A stretch of DNA of 64,000 nucleotides from Xenoacremonium recifei (GCA_012184525.1 WOFQ01000014.1:372001-436000); one strand, 5' to 3'; shown: positions 19,855 to 32,615, counted from the first letter of the stretch. Program-made: numbers and translations. The notes: generated from the letters alone by a model not told the origin.

Positions 19855-22380
19855 ATGGATTCCACCAGTCCAAGCGGCCCGTCCTCAGCCGAGCAGACTC
19901 ACCAGCAAAAGCGCTCGCGAGTCCTCTTGTCATGTGCTCCCTGCCGCAACTCCAAGCTCAAGTGCGATCGTGAACAGCCATGCAGCCAGTGTATGAAGAA
20001 GGACCGGGCAGATGCCTGCGTGTACGCGCCCAAGCCGGAGAAGAAGCGCCCGACCAAGGGCATGTCGGCAAGGCTCCGACGCCTGGAGGGCATGGTCCGG
20101 GACATGATGGATGCTGAGAACAGCAGCAAGCAAAAGGAGACGGAGCCGAAGGCGGCGGAAGCGCCGCCCGTGCAAGCGCAAGTTGTGCATGGACAGAATG
20201 CTGCGACTACATATGTAGGCGCAACGCACTGTATGGCCATGTTGGAGGATGTGAGTAGTTCTCAATCACTATGCAATAGGGCTTCCAGTTGACAATCTGC
20301 AGATTGAAGACCTGAAAAGTTATTTTGATCAACCAGAGGAGGAGGAAGACGTCACCTCGCCCTCGGATGATATCGAAGCAACCGAGATGCTCCTCTTCTC
20401 ACGAGGCGGGCCAAGAAACGCAGAAGACTTATTGTCGCATCTTCCGGAGCGAAAGGTGGCGGATCGACTCATCACCAGGTACTTTGCGTCGATGAGCCCC
20501 TCACAACATATTGTTCACCGGAAGACCTTCACCAAAACAGTGAGTGTGCCTTTGCGGCTCAAGCTATCGAGTACTGACCCCTCCAGTATGCCAAATTCTG
20601 GCAGAATCCAAATGATGTTTCGTTGCACTGGATCGCGCAGCTCTTCATGATGCTTGCCCTGGGTGTCTTCTACAACAACTTCATGAACCCGTCTGAAGTA
20701 GAAGGAGACTCGCCCATTCCAGCCAACGACAGAGTGCGGCATTACAAGACCTGTGCGGGATGGGCTTTAGTCTGGGGCAAGTATTACCAGCCAACCTCCG
20801 CGACGCTGCCGGCCTTTCTGCTCTACGTTGAGTCCTTCTTCCTCTTCAACCGCGCCGCGCAGATGAATTGCTATATTCTGTCAGGCGTCTGCATCCGGCT
20901 CATGCTGAAGATGGGACTTCACCGGGACCCAAGTAAACTAGCCAACATCACGCCGTTCGAGGGCGAGATGCGCCGGAGGATGTGGAACATGGCGATTCAG
21001 CTGGAGCTTCTTGTCTCGTTCCATATGGGTTTGCCCAGCATCCTCCAGGGCATCGAGACAGACACGACGGTGCCGCGAAATCTGCAGGACGATGACTTTG
21101 ACGAAGACACGGTCGATCTTCCTCCTGGACGACCCTCGACTGACTGGACGAGCATGACATATCCCATCCATAAGACACGTATACTTCGAGTATTCGGCCA
21201 GATTGCCCGCGAGGCGCACTCGTTAACGCCCACGCCATACTCCGAGATCCTCCGGCTCGACAATCTGCTCCAAGAGGTTTGGACCTCGATCCCCAACTTC
21301 ATGAAGTTCCGCCCCCTGGACGAGTGTGTCGGCGAAGCACCCAGCCTGCTCATCCAGCGCTTCGGCCTCGGCGCGCTATACAACAAGAGCCGCTGCGTGC
21401 TGCACCGCCGCTATCTCGCCGAGGCAGTGCCCAAGCGCGAGCACGATTACTCTCGCAAGCAGTGTCTCGAAGGGGCGCTGGCGCTCATGAACTACCAGCA
21501 CATCATCTGGGAGGCTTGCAAGCCAGGCCATGTGCTCAGCCAACACGGGTGGTTTGTGTCATCGCTGGCGGTGCATGACTTCTTGCTGGCTGCCATGGTC
21601 ATCTACCTCGTGGTCCAGAATGAGAACTACTCTGAAGTCGGGGACAACTTTGACTGGATGACGCAGCAGACGCCGACACCAACTAAGGAGGAGCTCAAAG
21701 GGCTGATCAAACGGTCACACTTTATTTGGTCGGATGTTGCCAATGATGTGGTCGAGGTGCGGCGGACGGCGGACACGCTGGCCATCATGTTGGCTAAGAT
21801 TGGTTGTCCCGTAGATGGCCCAACACAAGTTCCTAGGACGTCGCCGTCCTTTGCTCAGACGGCGAGTACTGCGAATGAGTCGTCTCTAGGCGCGCCATCA
21901 ATGGACCCCAGCACTATTGGGCCGTTTGCGAACGATTCAGATCTCTTCTCGAGTTTGGGACTGGGCCGTAAGTGCCTAGGGCAAACTAGAATACTAAACA
22001 CAAGCTAATGACAATATCTAGGATCAAATCCGGGTTCTGGGTCAGGGCGGACGCCGTTCACTCTTGATCCAGCTGCCGAAGCGATGACAAGTATGAGCAT
22101 GCCAGGTATAGGGGCTACCGCAGACGCGATGGCGGACATCCAGTTTGATTCCTCCTGGATGGAAGCTACAGCCTCTAATATGGATTGGGTAAGTCAAATT
22201 TTCTCGGTGCGAAGGCGACGTGAATACTGACAGATCTGCCAGCGATATCTCGACATCAATCTCGCTCATAGCCACGATGCTGGCCGCGATGAGGATACGG
22301 GCCAGACTTGGATAGAGCAGCCCACCCTGGATAATTTGGACATGATGGGTTCTGGGACGTGGATACCACCGCCTGAGTAG
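19855..22380 (+). CDS. Zn2Cys6 transcription factor with fungal-type middle domain
   Basis: A nuclear DNA-binding regulator of unknown target. Exons 19855-20250, 20303-20539, 20587-21967, 22022-22188 and 22243-22380 give 772 residues. The binuclear zinc cluster is at residues 27-55 with spacing C-x2-C-x6-C-x5-C-x2-C-x8-C. A basic linker and a short dimerisation helix (MSARLRRLEGMVRDMMDAE) follow. The middle homology region spans exon 3, with the conserved parts LFNRAAQMNCYILSGVCIRL, MGLHRDPSKL and FEGEMRRRMWNMAIQLE. The C-terminus is Ser/Thr-rich and acidic with Trp residues, as in activation domains. Exon 5 has two possible acceptors 9 nt apart (22233 or 22242). The family is large, so the target pathway cannot be named. 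Confidence 0.88.
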
Positions 22381-25300
22381 AGGATGTCAGTGAAAACATC
22401 AATGACAGAACGAAGAGCGTCGCGAAGAAGGTGTCAGGGGATGGGCATGGACTCTCAGCTTCCATGGCGCAAGCCGGCCTAACTATGTCCTATGTCAGAT
22501 CTATCTTCCGGCAGGCATTAGATCTTTCTTAATGTTGAGAACAGGGGTATCGATCCACGACACTTCGAACGCCAGCCGAAGAGGCACCAAAACGAGAGCA
22601 CAGTTTTGTAGGCATCACCATCGGAGCAAGAGGTTTTGACTGGCTGTGACTTCTGGGGTGTGTTTATACGGATAACCGTGTACTTTCAGAAAAATAGAGG
22701 GGCATACTCCGTCAGCTAGGTAATGTTGGTATGGACGAGAGACTCCAATATCTACGTAGTTTGGGTCCTTGAAGAATTCACAAAGATCTTGGATATTAGT
22801 ATTAGGAGCTCTGACAGTTAGACGTCCCAGGTAGCTAGCTCTATATCACAAACACAAAAGACGGCACTTCCCTTCTTACTAGAGAAGAGGACAAGGATTG
22901 ACAGTTCTTCGTCAACAACTCGTTTTATCGCCTCTGTAGATCACTTGCAGTCATCCAGCTCTTCCGGCCATAAGCCATCCCTATCTTATCAACCACTGCC
23001 TCTCACGCCGTCGGTAAGAAACGGGGCTCTGAGTGAGGAGGGGTTTTCTAGGTCAGTGATCTTATGGATAGATCGGTTGTTAAATTGAATGGTCATTCTG
23101 TGATTCGGGAGCGAAGGGGACGACCCAGAGAGGTAGTTCGAATGCATTCCATACAAGCACTGATCAAAACCTTCTTTGAGCCAGTTAGATGATAGCCGAA
23201 GACCAATGTCAGCCAGTCCTCGGGATACATGGAAATGATAAGATAAATCATTAGAGGGTAGATCCGTTCCTTTCTTTTGTGTTGACAAGGCAGCAACGCC
23301 GGATTATGCGGAATAGCTGATCCGAGGGTTGAAAACGTAAGTATCAGAGACTTTGTTCTCATTCCTAATCAATCATATCTGCGAGCCTTGTCTTGGTTTC
23401 CGATCAGCTGGGCCCCTTTACATGGAAATCCAAGCTCATCTCTAGTCGAGGAATACTGGAGTGAGCGGCTTATCGCAAGACACTTTGAGAGCAAGCCGAC
23501 AAGCCGGCGTAACCGCCATATCCATATACCCGAAATTAAGGAAGGAAACATCAGGTCACAATAAGCTTTACACCGGAGTCTTCCAGAGAATCGGATTCCT
23601 CCGATATTTGATCAAACGGAATATATCTTCCGGCTACCCTAGAGTAAGCCTTAGATCCAAGGGTGCGCGATATCCGGGGAATAAGAATCCGGGGGGACGA
23701 GAGCAAGGGAAAAGGGAAGGGAGGCTCTATTGGCGGCGCAACCCCGCATGTCGGGATCACGGATGGCTTGATGGGGAGATTAAGTGAGAGACATGTCGGA
23801 ATCATGATGCAGCCATCTCCTGATAGCGGACGATGCCAATGCCGACAGCGTCCCTGATGGTGCGCACACTCTCCGATTTCGCACCTAGGGTTGCACATCC
23901 GCACGTCCCCTTACAGCGCAGCGCAGCACACCGCAAAAATCACAGCAGTAAAAACATCACAATTCTTCCCCAGAAGTCCTTTGTCTCACTCACAACCAAT
24001 GTCTCAGCCAGCCCGCGACCAATAACCCTGGCCGGCCATCTGCAGGGCCCGGGAATGACGTAGCACTAGCACAGAGCCGCCAAAACGTTCACTGTCCGCG
24101 GAGATGCTAATTCCAGCACGACATGGCACCGAGCCACTTGTGTGCCACTGTGGCACTTTCGGAGCGTGCACGTCGAAGAGGCAGCTGGGCCGTTGTTTGT
24201 AATATATCCACCACCCCGTGTGGACGACATCTCTCTGATGATGGCGGAAGACTCATTGGACTGGCAAACTGGACGGTGGTGCGGTACTTTGTACGTAATT
24301 GAAATGCTTCTCAATAGATGATGAGGATGGCATCGTCGATGTGCAAAAGAAACAGGGTCTCTGCTGGGGGCGCTCCCCGTCTGTGAATCTTCCAGAATGG
24401 CGGGTTAACGTGTTCTAGGGCGGGCCGCCTGCTCTCGTCGTCTTGCGAGGGAACGTGCGTGGAACTCGCTGGAGACAGGCTGGAGCCCGCTTGACTAACT
24501 ATCATGAACGGGCAGCCTCGTGAGCATGTTTCCCGGCCATGATTTACACGAGGATGGGTTAGCAGCCCACCACAGCGAAGCCAAGCACGAAAAACGTGTA
24601 GACGCCCACTGCTGTCACTTCGTGGTTGGTGCCTGGCAGCACTATGAACCCATCTCGGGTCTCGGATCGGTCCAGTTCAACTGCAACACAATTACATCCA
24701 ACCAGCCAACCCGGACCGTCAAATCAAGCACAGCTGTGGACTGTAATACACGGAAGGGCGCTATCCTCTGTCGGGAATCGCCATCGACATGACTCTTGCA
24801 CGTTGCCTCTATCTTTCGCCTCCTCGTGGCCTATTGCCCGGATAGAGCCAAAACGGGAGACTCAAAAGAACCCCCGATGGCGACACGCCGCGCTGCCCAG
24901 GAAATTAACAGACTGACGGCTGATGGCAAAGAAGGTAGGCAATTCCGGAACAGCAGCAAGCGGCAAACGCCGTCGATAAATTTTCACGGTCAGCAGACCT
25001 GTCCTCGCGGTCTACCTCCTGATAAGAGTTGCGCAGAGCCATAGATAACAAACGCTCATGAATAACAGCAAGCCATCTGCGAATAGGCTTCGTCGGCCAT
25101 AGCTCGTGATGGGTGGGTTTGGTAACCAGCATGAGAAATGGAATGGCAGCAAAATTTTCTGACTGGAGAGCCGCGCCGAAACTGTTACATAATCTTCCCA
25201 CGCTAGGTTCGCGGTTCGCCTTGGCCGGGACGGGAGAGTCGCCAACGTGCTCTTCGCGCTCTGTACTATTTCCAGTCGCCTACCTAACCATTTCCCGGGC

Positions 25301-27051
25301 CATTTCCTGAGAGCGGAGAAGAGGGGCATACGCAGGACGGGACAGTACTCCGCAGGTCATCAGGGCAGTTTTTGAATGCCAAAAAAACTCACGATACCTG
25401 GTCCAGCCAAGGTGGATGGTGGTTAATCTGGGCCGCCCGCCTGTGGGCCAATTCTGGGACCCTGTGTGATCACGATGATGATGGAGCCTGGGGGGCTGGA
25501 CAGTCTGGATTTGACTCGGATCGATATTGCCTGGTCAGGTAACTCAGAGACGAGGAGGAGCAGCAGCAACGGCAAGCGAGCGAACGGGATGGCAGACCGA
25601 GGCCACAACCTTGAGGGACAGGACTGGATGGGTGCCTCGGGATTGGAAGCCGGTCTTGCTGATATCCTCTGGTCCCATGCATCTCGCGGAACTCCTCAAT
25701 GCCTCTGCTCCAGCTCCCAGGTTGCAGGTATCATATTTGACATCGTCCGTATATGGCCAAGCCTGGAGTCGGTAGGTTAGCTGTTGGCTGTCAGTCCTAG
25801 TCGCAGAAGCCTATTGTCATTTCGCGTCGTCCGTGCAGTTGCAGACCGTCAAAACGCAAGCAAACGGAGTATCGTATGGACCATGGAATGGATCAAAAGG
25901 GTCACGGGGTCAGCTCTCCGCTGAGTCTAGTCCTCGCCAAACCCCGTAGCAATAGCTCTGGGCTCGTTTGTTCGTTAGTTAGGACAGCCAGCGGGAGACA
26001 GAGGGGTCGGTTTAGAACGCAATAAGACGGTAAGATGGGACAAGACAGGTCTGATGATGAGGTTCAGAGCAAGGGCTAGTGGGCGGCGAGGAGTTGAAGA
26101 GACGAGAGAGGTTGACAGGATTCAGAGGTCAAAAGGAAATAGGTAAGTGCTAGGTAATGGGAAAGGCTGGCGAATGAGGACGTCGAGAATGTTCCGATGC
26201 CGCAATAGATGCCGCAATCCGCCGCATCCACGTCGTCATTAGGTCATTGGCCCGTCGTTTTGCATAGGCGGGATGGGTGGCTGGAGGATTTGATATGTCT
26301 TGTATTGTAGCCAGTGTGTGCCTGAGGATCCTGGTGCTGGTGATGGCCCAGGCACAGAGCCAAGATTGCCGTCACTCTCCAAGGGGGCCTGATCGACAGT
26401 TCTGCGTCAATTGACGTGCCTTTAGCAGTAATATTAGCCGTGCCGTCCAATTTGTGCCTAGCAGATGTCTCTATCCCTGAAGTCAGCCATTCACTCAGGA
26501 AGGTGCGTCAGTACTCAAACCCTGAAATGAGATAGAGCGATAAGACCAAAGCGGTGTCCCTTCTCGAGTGTTGGATCAAGTTAGACCAGGCAAATGGATC
26601 GTGATTTGCACCGCCCGCCCGACTGCCATGCACCCCCGATTGGTCGTCCCCGGACTTTTCTCTCCCAGCGGTTGTTTGAGAGAGAATTCGGACCCAGCGG
26701 GACCCCTACCTTGCGGACTAGGTGCTCTAGCCTCAAGAAAAGCCCGGCTTTTGCCAGATTTCTGTTCTGTTGTGGGAGGCTCGTCCATCAATCACGACAG
26801 ATCAACAGACGGCAACGCCAGCTAGAGTCAAGGCCGATTGGCCCGGACCTAACCTGTGGCGCAGACGGAGGCCCAAGGCTCGTTAAGACATTCCCGATTG
26901 ACAAGTGGTCGACTCACACCTCCCTATGCTATCGTGGTGAAATGCCCAGACACAGCGATAGCCTGTTTTGGGTTCGTCTCACGCTGGGATGTTGATAAGG
27001 CAGGGAGACGGGAGGTGTGATACCTGAGATGACCTGGATTCTGGACTCCCG

Positions 27052-27065
27052 TCTATCTAGATAGA
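27052..27065. promoter_or_regulatory. GATA-site palindrome upstream of NmrA
   Basis: A 14-nt perfect palindrome, TCTATCTAGATAGA, continues into a further GATAG, giving three overlapping AGATAG sites (two on +, one on -). GATA factors of the AreA type bind HGATAR. The site is 2.7 kb before NmrA, so a link is speculative. Confidence 0.3.
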
Positions 27066-27210
27066 TAGACCGTGCTACAACAAGAGTCATGGCGTCAGGG
27101 AGACCATAGCCGTGAGTGAGGGATGAAGTCTAATTTCATCCACGCATGGAGGTCGGCTCTCGCACCGATACAGGCGGCGACGGCGGCGGCAGCAGCGGGG
27201 GGACTGGAGG

Positions 27211-27236
27211 GGATGGATGGGATGGGATGGGATGGA
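27211..27236 (+). repeat. GATGG simple repeat
   Basis: Five-base units GATGG/GGATG repeated about five times, next to short CGG runs at 27175-27195. A microsatellite without coding support. Confidence 0.75.
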
Positions 27237-29755
27237 GGGAGTGGAGGGCCTCGGGAAGTACCTCTGATGTACAAGCGAAAATGGGGCCTGGAGGCAGAGT
27301 TTTCTCTTCTCCTCTGCGTCTGGTCGAGTCGTCTGGCGGCCAACTGATAACGAGCCGGTGCCGGCTATCCTGGGCTGGCCTGTCCTGCCCAATGCCACGA
27401 GACCTGGCCTGGCCTGGGGAATGCAGCGAGGCAAGAGACACGACTAGGGCTGCGGCGACCTAGGGGGTACTTTCGCGGCAGTCTAACTCGAGACTGGCCC
27501 TCCGTTATCAGTTCACTCGGTCACCTGGCCCGAGTGCACCATCCGCCGGCCTGGTGTTGTCACTGCCATGGATGGGAAAGATGATGCCGTTTTGTTATCT
27601 CTGCCCTCCTGCGCCTGCCCTGCATGCCAGTACCCGTTTTCCGTTTTCATCCTTCCTTCCACGTAGACAGCCATTGATCACATCTCTCTTCTGCACACAC
27701 CAAAAGAAACATCATCTACAGAACAAAAAAAAAACACCTCTTCTTTTTCTCCATCTTGGCCACTTTTTTTTTGGTCCTGCAGATAATCTGATCGGTTCCC
27801 CCGCGCTCCCTCCGACGTCGTCGCATTTACCGCTCGAACCCCGCCATTTCCTCACGCCCCCCCTCCTCCCGAAAGAGGATTTGCAGGCCCTGGGCTTCCC
27901 AGTACTCCAACCTTTCCGTTCCGGGCAATTCTTCAAGCAGCAGCGAGAGAAGAACGCAGAGGGAGGCCTTCATTTCTTGATTGATAACGGTGCAACACTC
28001 TCGGACCTTCTCCGTTTGCTATTTGCCCGTCGCAATAATCACGTCACCCACCGCCGGCAGCGTCTAAACGGCCTCGGACACCGTTTCGCTACCCCTCAAG
28101 GTGCTTCTCACTCTTCTGCCTCAGCTCAGCGACGACTCGGCCGGCCTCTTCTCTCGTCCGTCCGTCGCTCGACTTCCTCCCTCATCCTACGTAGCACCGG
28201 CCACTAGATCTGGACCCCCTGGCGTCTGCCTCTCTCTGGTCTGGTCTTAGTTGCTGAACGGGACCCCTTCCCTGCCTGCCTTACCGACACTGGGCGGCGA
28301 TCCATAATCCCTTATACACGTGCTCTCTTACAGCGACCGACCACCATACTATTCTTACACCGGCCACGCCCTCCAACGACCGACACCACGCTACCTCCCA
28401 CGATACGTCCCGAACGAGGCCCAACAACAGCCGCCAGCTCGGTTTGATAAAAGAGGCACCCCCAGCTTTTCCCTCTGCCCTTGGCCAGACCAGACCCGCG
28501 AGCTCGCCCGACCCCAGCGAAGCAAACCAAACCAAACCAAACTACCACGAGCCAAGATCCGCATCTTGGTCTGGAAGAAAGCCTACCCGTCCTAGTCACA
28601 TTGCGAGCCAACCTCGACCGACTCCCCCTCCCGGCCAATTTTTTTTTGCTTTAAACGCCCCCCTTCTTCGCACCCCCAATCCCGATATCCACACCTTGCC
28701 CACAACTGCGGTTGACGATTCATCTCGGCCACGGCTCTATCTCACGCGTTGACTTTTCCTGCTCGCGGCTGCTCCCAATCTTCCCTCTCGTCCTTTGCTT
28801 CTCTTCATCCGAAACAAAACGCAAAGATCCGGGGAAGAACGCAGGAAAGGAAAGGAGGCGCCTCTACTTGCTACTAGGTGCATCAAACGCCCCATCGCAG
28901 AGCAAGCCCCAGCATCCAACATCCAGTCGTCGACAACAAGCGTCTGATCCCAAAGTCTCCGAAACTACCCAGTCCGAGTGCTCACAGGCCCGTTGCTGGT
29001 CCCAGTGCACCGCATCGCATCGCATATCAGCGCTTTTCGCAACGCATCGCAACCCACAACGCCAGCGACGCAACATCGTGGGCTTTTTTTTTCCTCCGCC
29101 CGCCGAGACGATAATAGGCCGCCGCTCTTTGGTTTTCTTGACCAAACGTCCCGCTGCCCTTCTGCTCTTTTCGAACCTGGTTGCTCCTCCAATTCGGCGC
29201 CTGCATTGTCCGGCTCGATCGTGGTCCCTCAAAGGCGCCCTCGAACCCACTGCCATACGTTCGTTTTACGTACAGCCTCTCTGTTCGGTGCTCTCCTATG
29301 AGCTGTTGTGGCCGATTTCCCGCCCGAACCACCTCCACGAAAGTCCTGCCTCGACCGGCCTGACCCCATCAGCAGTCCCTCGTCCGACTAATAAAACCCT
29401 GGTTCACGCTCGTCCCCGGTCCCGTGGCCTCATACAGGGTTGTTGCAAAGGCGAGCGACAGAATCGCATAGAGAGACAAACCAAAGGCGACAGACGGAGA
29501 GAGTGACTACTGCTACCCCGCTGTCCAAACACCACTCAGGTTCCTTACTTCGACCATACTTACCGCACCTTCGACCAAAGGGCAGAGGTCAACCAGCGTC
29601 GGTGTCAGACGTCGGCAGACAGGCCGTGCCTCGTTCCGCCGACGGATCTCGCCTTTGTTGGCTGCCCCTCCGTAATCTATAATCGGCCGCCATCGCCGCT
29701 CCCGCACCCTCACAACCCCTCCTCCTTGCGACCACAACCCCGAGCGAAGAGCGTT

Positions 29756-31138
29756 ATGCCTGCTCAACTCAACGGGTCCATGACGGGCGGCATTCCCATT
29801 CGATTACCGACCAGCGACGCGACCACCAACGGTAACGGCTTCTGCAAACAACACAAGCACTCCCGCTCCTCCTACTCCGAATCCTCCCCGCTCGCAAACT
29901 CACGAAACAATTCCCTGACGTTCCGCCCACCCAAGAGATTGATGTCTACCCCCGACAAGACCATTGCCGTCATCAATGCCAGCGGCAGGCAGGCGGCGTC
30001 GCTGATCCGCATAGTCACCGCCGTCGGCTACAAGGTGCATGCGCAGCTGCGGAATCTCGAGGGTGTCGTCGCCGCCGAGGTGTCAGGCAACCCCAACGTG
30101 AAATGCTTCGTCGGCGAGCTGTACGTTCGACACAGCCTGACTGAGGCGAACAAAGACGTGACGCGCAACGGTCCCATCAGCGGTGTCGGCGTCAACTATG
30201 ACCTGATCGCAAGCCTGTTCCGGGGCTGTCAGTTGGCCTTCATCAACACTACCTTCTACGGCGACGAGATCGCAATCGGCAAGGCACTCGCTGATGCCGC
30301 GAAGCGGGCGGGGATCCAACACTACATATACTCATCGATGCCGGACCATGCCGCATACAACCCCAAGTGGCCGTCGCTGCCGCTCTGGGCGGCTAAGCAC
30401 GAGGTCGAGCAGTACGTGCGAAAGTTGAAGCTGCCGGCCACGTTTGTCTACACGGGCATCTACAACAACAATTTCACCTCGCTCAAGTACCCCCTGTTCT
30501 GCATGGAGCTCCAGAAGGACGGCTCCTTCCGGTGGCAGGCGCCCTTCCACGAGGACGCCAAGCTACCTTGGCTTGACGCTGAGCACGACGTCGGTCCAGC
30601 GATTCTGCAGATCTTCAAGGACGGACCGAGCAAGTGGAATGGGGAGCGTATCGCGCTGGCGTACGAGTACTTGACGCCGCGGGAGGTGTGCCGACAGTTC
30701 GCCAAGGGAGTCGGCCGTCCCGTGCGGTACGTCAGGGGCCCGATCGAAATCAAGGTGCGCATCCCTGCCGGGTACCGGGAACAGCTGGTTGGGCTGGAGC
30801 AGCTGTTCAGCCCCAATGAGAAGGACGCACGGAAGCAGCCCCCCTACTTTGGTGATCCCAAGCTGGAGATTAGCTGCCCTAGCGAGGCGCTGGAGCTGTG
30901 GGAGGGACCCCGAGGAATGGAGGAGTACGCGAGAGAGATGTTCCCGCTGGAGGAGGAAGCAAATGGGCTGACGTGGATGCTGGACGACGACGCGAGCGAC
31001 GATGAGGATGTGCAGGCCACTGCGACTTCAGTGGAGCAGATGAGGATCCACGACGACGAGGACGACAGCGACGACGATAATGATGATGGGCTCGTCATGC
31101 GGGCACGCAAGCGGGATGAGGAAGAGTGGTTGGCATAG
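29756..31138 (+). CDS. nmrA: Nitrogen metabolite repression regulator NmrA
   Basis: A short-chain-dehydrogenase-fold protein that senses dinucleotides and holds back the GATA activator AreA when nitrogen is ample; it has no expected enzyme activity. The Rossmann motif is a variant, AVINASGRQAASLIR. NmrA blocks follow: GDEIAIGKALADAAKRAG, QHYIYSSMPDHAAY, TFVYTGIYNNNFTSL, LPWLDAEHDVGPAILQIFKD and EEYAREMFPLEEEANGL. Read straight through it has 460 residues. A likely 60-nt in-frame intron at 30121-30180 (GTACGT..CATCAG) would give 440 and removes an insert absent from the Aspergillus protein as I recall it. The N-terminus has a ~62-residue Ser/Asn-rich extension before MSTPDKTIAV (29942), and the C-terminus ~50 residues of mostly Asp/Glu. 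Either end could be annotation-dependent. Confidence 0.92.
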   Translation: MPAQLNGSMTGGIPIRLPTSDATTNGNGFCKQHKHSRSSYSESSPLANSRNNSLTFRPPKRLMSTPDKTIAVINASGRQAASLIRIVTAVGYKVHAQLRNLEGVVAAEVSGNPNVKCFVGELYVRHSLTEANKDVTRNGPISGVGVNYDLIASLFRGCQLAFINTTFYGDEIAIGKALADAAKRAGIQHYIYSSMPDHAAYNPKWPSLPLWAAKHEVEQYVRKLKLPATFVYTGIYNNNFTSLKYPLFCMELQKDGSFRWQAPFHEDAKLPWLDAEHDVGPAILQIFKDGPSKWNGERIALAYEYLTPREVCRQFAKGVGRPVRYVRGPIEIKVRIPAGYREQLVGLEQLFSPNEKDARKQPPYFGDPKLEISCPSEALELWEGPRGMEEYAREMFPLEEEANGLTWMLDDDASDDEDVQATATSVEQMRIHDDEDDSDDDNDDGLVMRARKRDEEEWLA

Positions 31139-32540
31139 TGTCCAGAACCTCCACTCGGAAGCACATTTGCACTTACGACAGCGACGACTAAGACGATATG
31201 GTATTGTCTGTTTGTTTGGCTTTTCTTGGGTAAATAAAAAAGGGAAGGATGGGTCGAGGGATGGAGGGCGAAGAAAGAGAAGGAAAAAGCAACGGCGAGG
31301 AAAACTAAAAAAGAAGATCCGGATGGACGCCTGTGCATCCCAGCATACCTCGGGATGGACGACGGTCCGGATCGGGCGACGACTGCATTTAGGCGGAGCG
31401 GAATCTGATTTATATGGCTGGAATCATGGGGGACTTGATTTTGATTGCGAAGAGGCGTAATATGGCGGGCGGTTGGTCCGGGAAACGAATCTTATCATGG
31501 CCGGTCACTTCTCTGGACCTCTTTTGACGACTTGTTTTGTTCCTCTTTGTGTCTTTCGGGTTTTAAAAAAGAAGAGAACCATCGAATCAGCATTTCTCTG
31601 CGTGTTGCCTGTTTTCTGCTGTCTGCTTGTCTCACGTGTACACGAAAAATTTTCTGTTCCCCCTCATTTGGCCTTACCTGGCTGTGATTTCTGGACGCGC
31701 GGTGAGGGGACGGCCGGGGAGTAGTGGCCAGCTGATCCCGGCTCTTGCGGGGGGCGATCTTGCGGGGGACGGGGAGCTGAACGAGGGTAGGGCGGACAGG
31801 AAAGATGAGACAGAATAAAAGCAGGAGGATATAGACGGTAGATGATCATGTGATGACTGGTGCTCGGCGAGGGTGACGTGCATAGAGCGAATCTCCGTCG
31901 TCTTCGGTGTGCTGATGGAGTGGTGGTGATGGTGTAAGAGGGAAGAGTTCGGTTCAGCGGTGAGCCTTCGTGGCGCGGATGGACTGCGCCAGGGAGACGC
32001 ACATGGGATCTGGATGAGGTACCCGGCTGGCAAGGTATGGCTGAGGCACCTACCTGGTCGTTTAATGCGAGGGAGGCAGTGAGATCGCATCACGGAGAGG
32101 GGGCTGTGAGACGGTGTCACGAAGCCTCATCCCGGCGGTCGTTCACCCCGCGATTCTTACCCTCATGAGAAGTCAGCAACATACCATCAACAATAGAGCT
32201 TGCGATGCTAGATTTCCAGAGAAAAAAGAGAGAGAGCACACTCACATCCGTCCCCCCAGCACGAAGATCATGATGTATTTAGACAGTCTTATAAAGCCGT
32301 GCGGGACCCCACGCGGTCCGTGTGGAGGGCTGCCGAAAACGTGGGGGCGGGCGTGTGACAAAGACGCTGAGGTGCGCAAAACGTTGTGAGAACGGGCAGG
32401 TCCAGAGTGACTCCAAGGGTTTCGCTGGGTGGTGCTGGACCACGTGGAAGAGGGCGGTTACGAGAGAGAATGGCGGGGAGCTGGTTATCGAGCCCGTAGC
32501 TCCCGTCTCGGTCCCCCCACTGTCTAAGCCGGGGAGCTGT

Positions 32541-32615
32541 TCCGGGGAAGGGGGGGGAGGGGAGAGATAGGAGAGGTGGGGGGGGCATGGGAGGTGATGG
32601 GGAGGTGGTGGTGGT
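32541..32615 (+). repeat. G-rich tract with potential G-quadruplexes
   Basis: At least six runs of three or more G within ~75 bases, including runs of eight and nine G, followed by GGT/GTG repeats to about 32628. The pattern fits G-quadruplex rules on the + strand. Confidence 0.6.

Larger units (their letters stand above)
22381..29755. other. 7.4-kb gene-free region upstream of NmrA
   Basis: No gene could be supported. 22.4-23.9 kb is fairly A+T-rich with only short frames. 24-27 kb has mixed composition. 27.5-29.75 kb is strongly C/T-rich on the + strand with poly-T and poly-A runs, which looks like a long promoter and transcribed leader of NmrA. Open frames of 217 codons (27554-28207) and 264 codons (28712-29506) on the + strand are low-complexity Ser/Pro/Arg frames without conserved content. 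Several ATGs in this zone would be upstream ORFs if it is transcribed. Confidence 0.5.

Noticed and set aside
27554..28207. 217-codon + frame in the NmrA upstream region
   Set aside because: Ser/Pro/Arg-rich low-complexity translation of a C/T-rich leader-like tract; the first codons include a long hydrophobic mix without a domain.
28712..29506. 264-codon + frame in the NmrA upstream region
   Set aside because: Same C/T-rich tract, low complexity, no conserved block; at most an upstream ORF.
26900..29755. Apparent abundance of HGATAR sites upstream of NmrA
   Set aside because: About 10 sites in 2.7 kb against about 8 expected by chance, so there is no enrichment apart from the single triple cluster.
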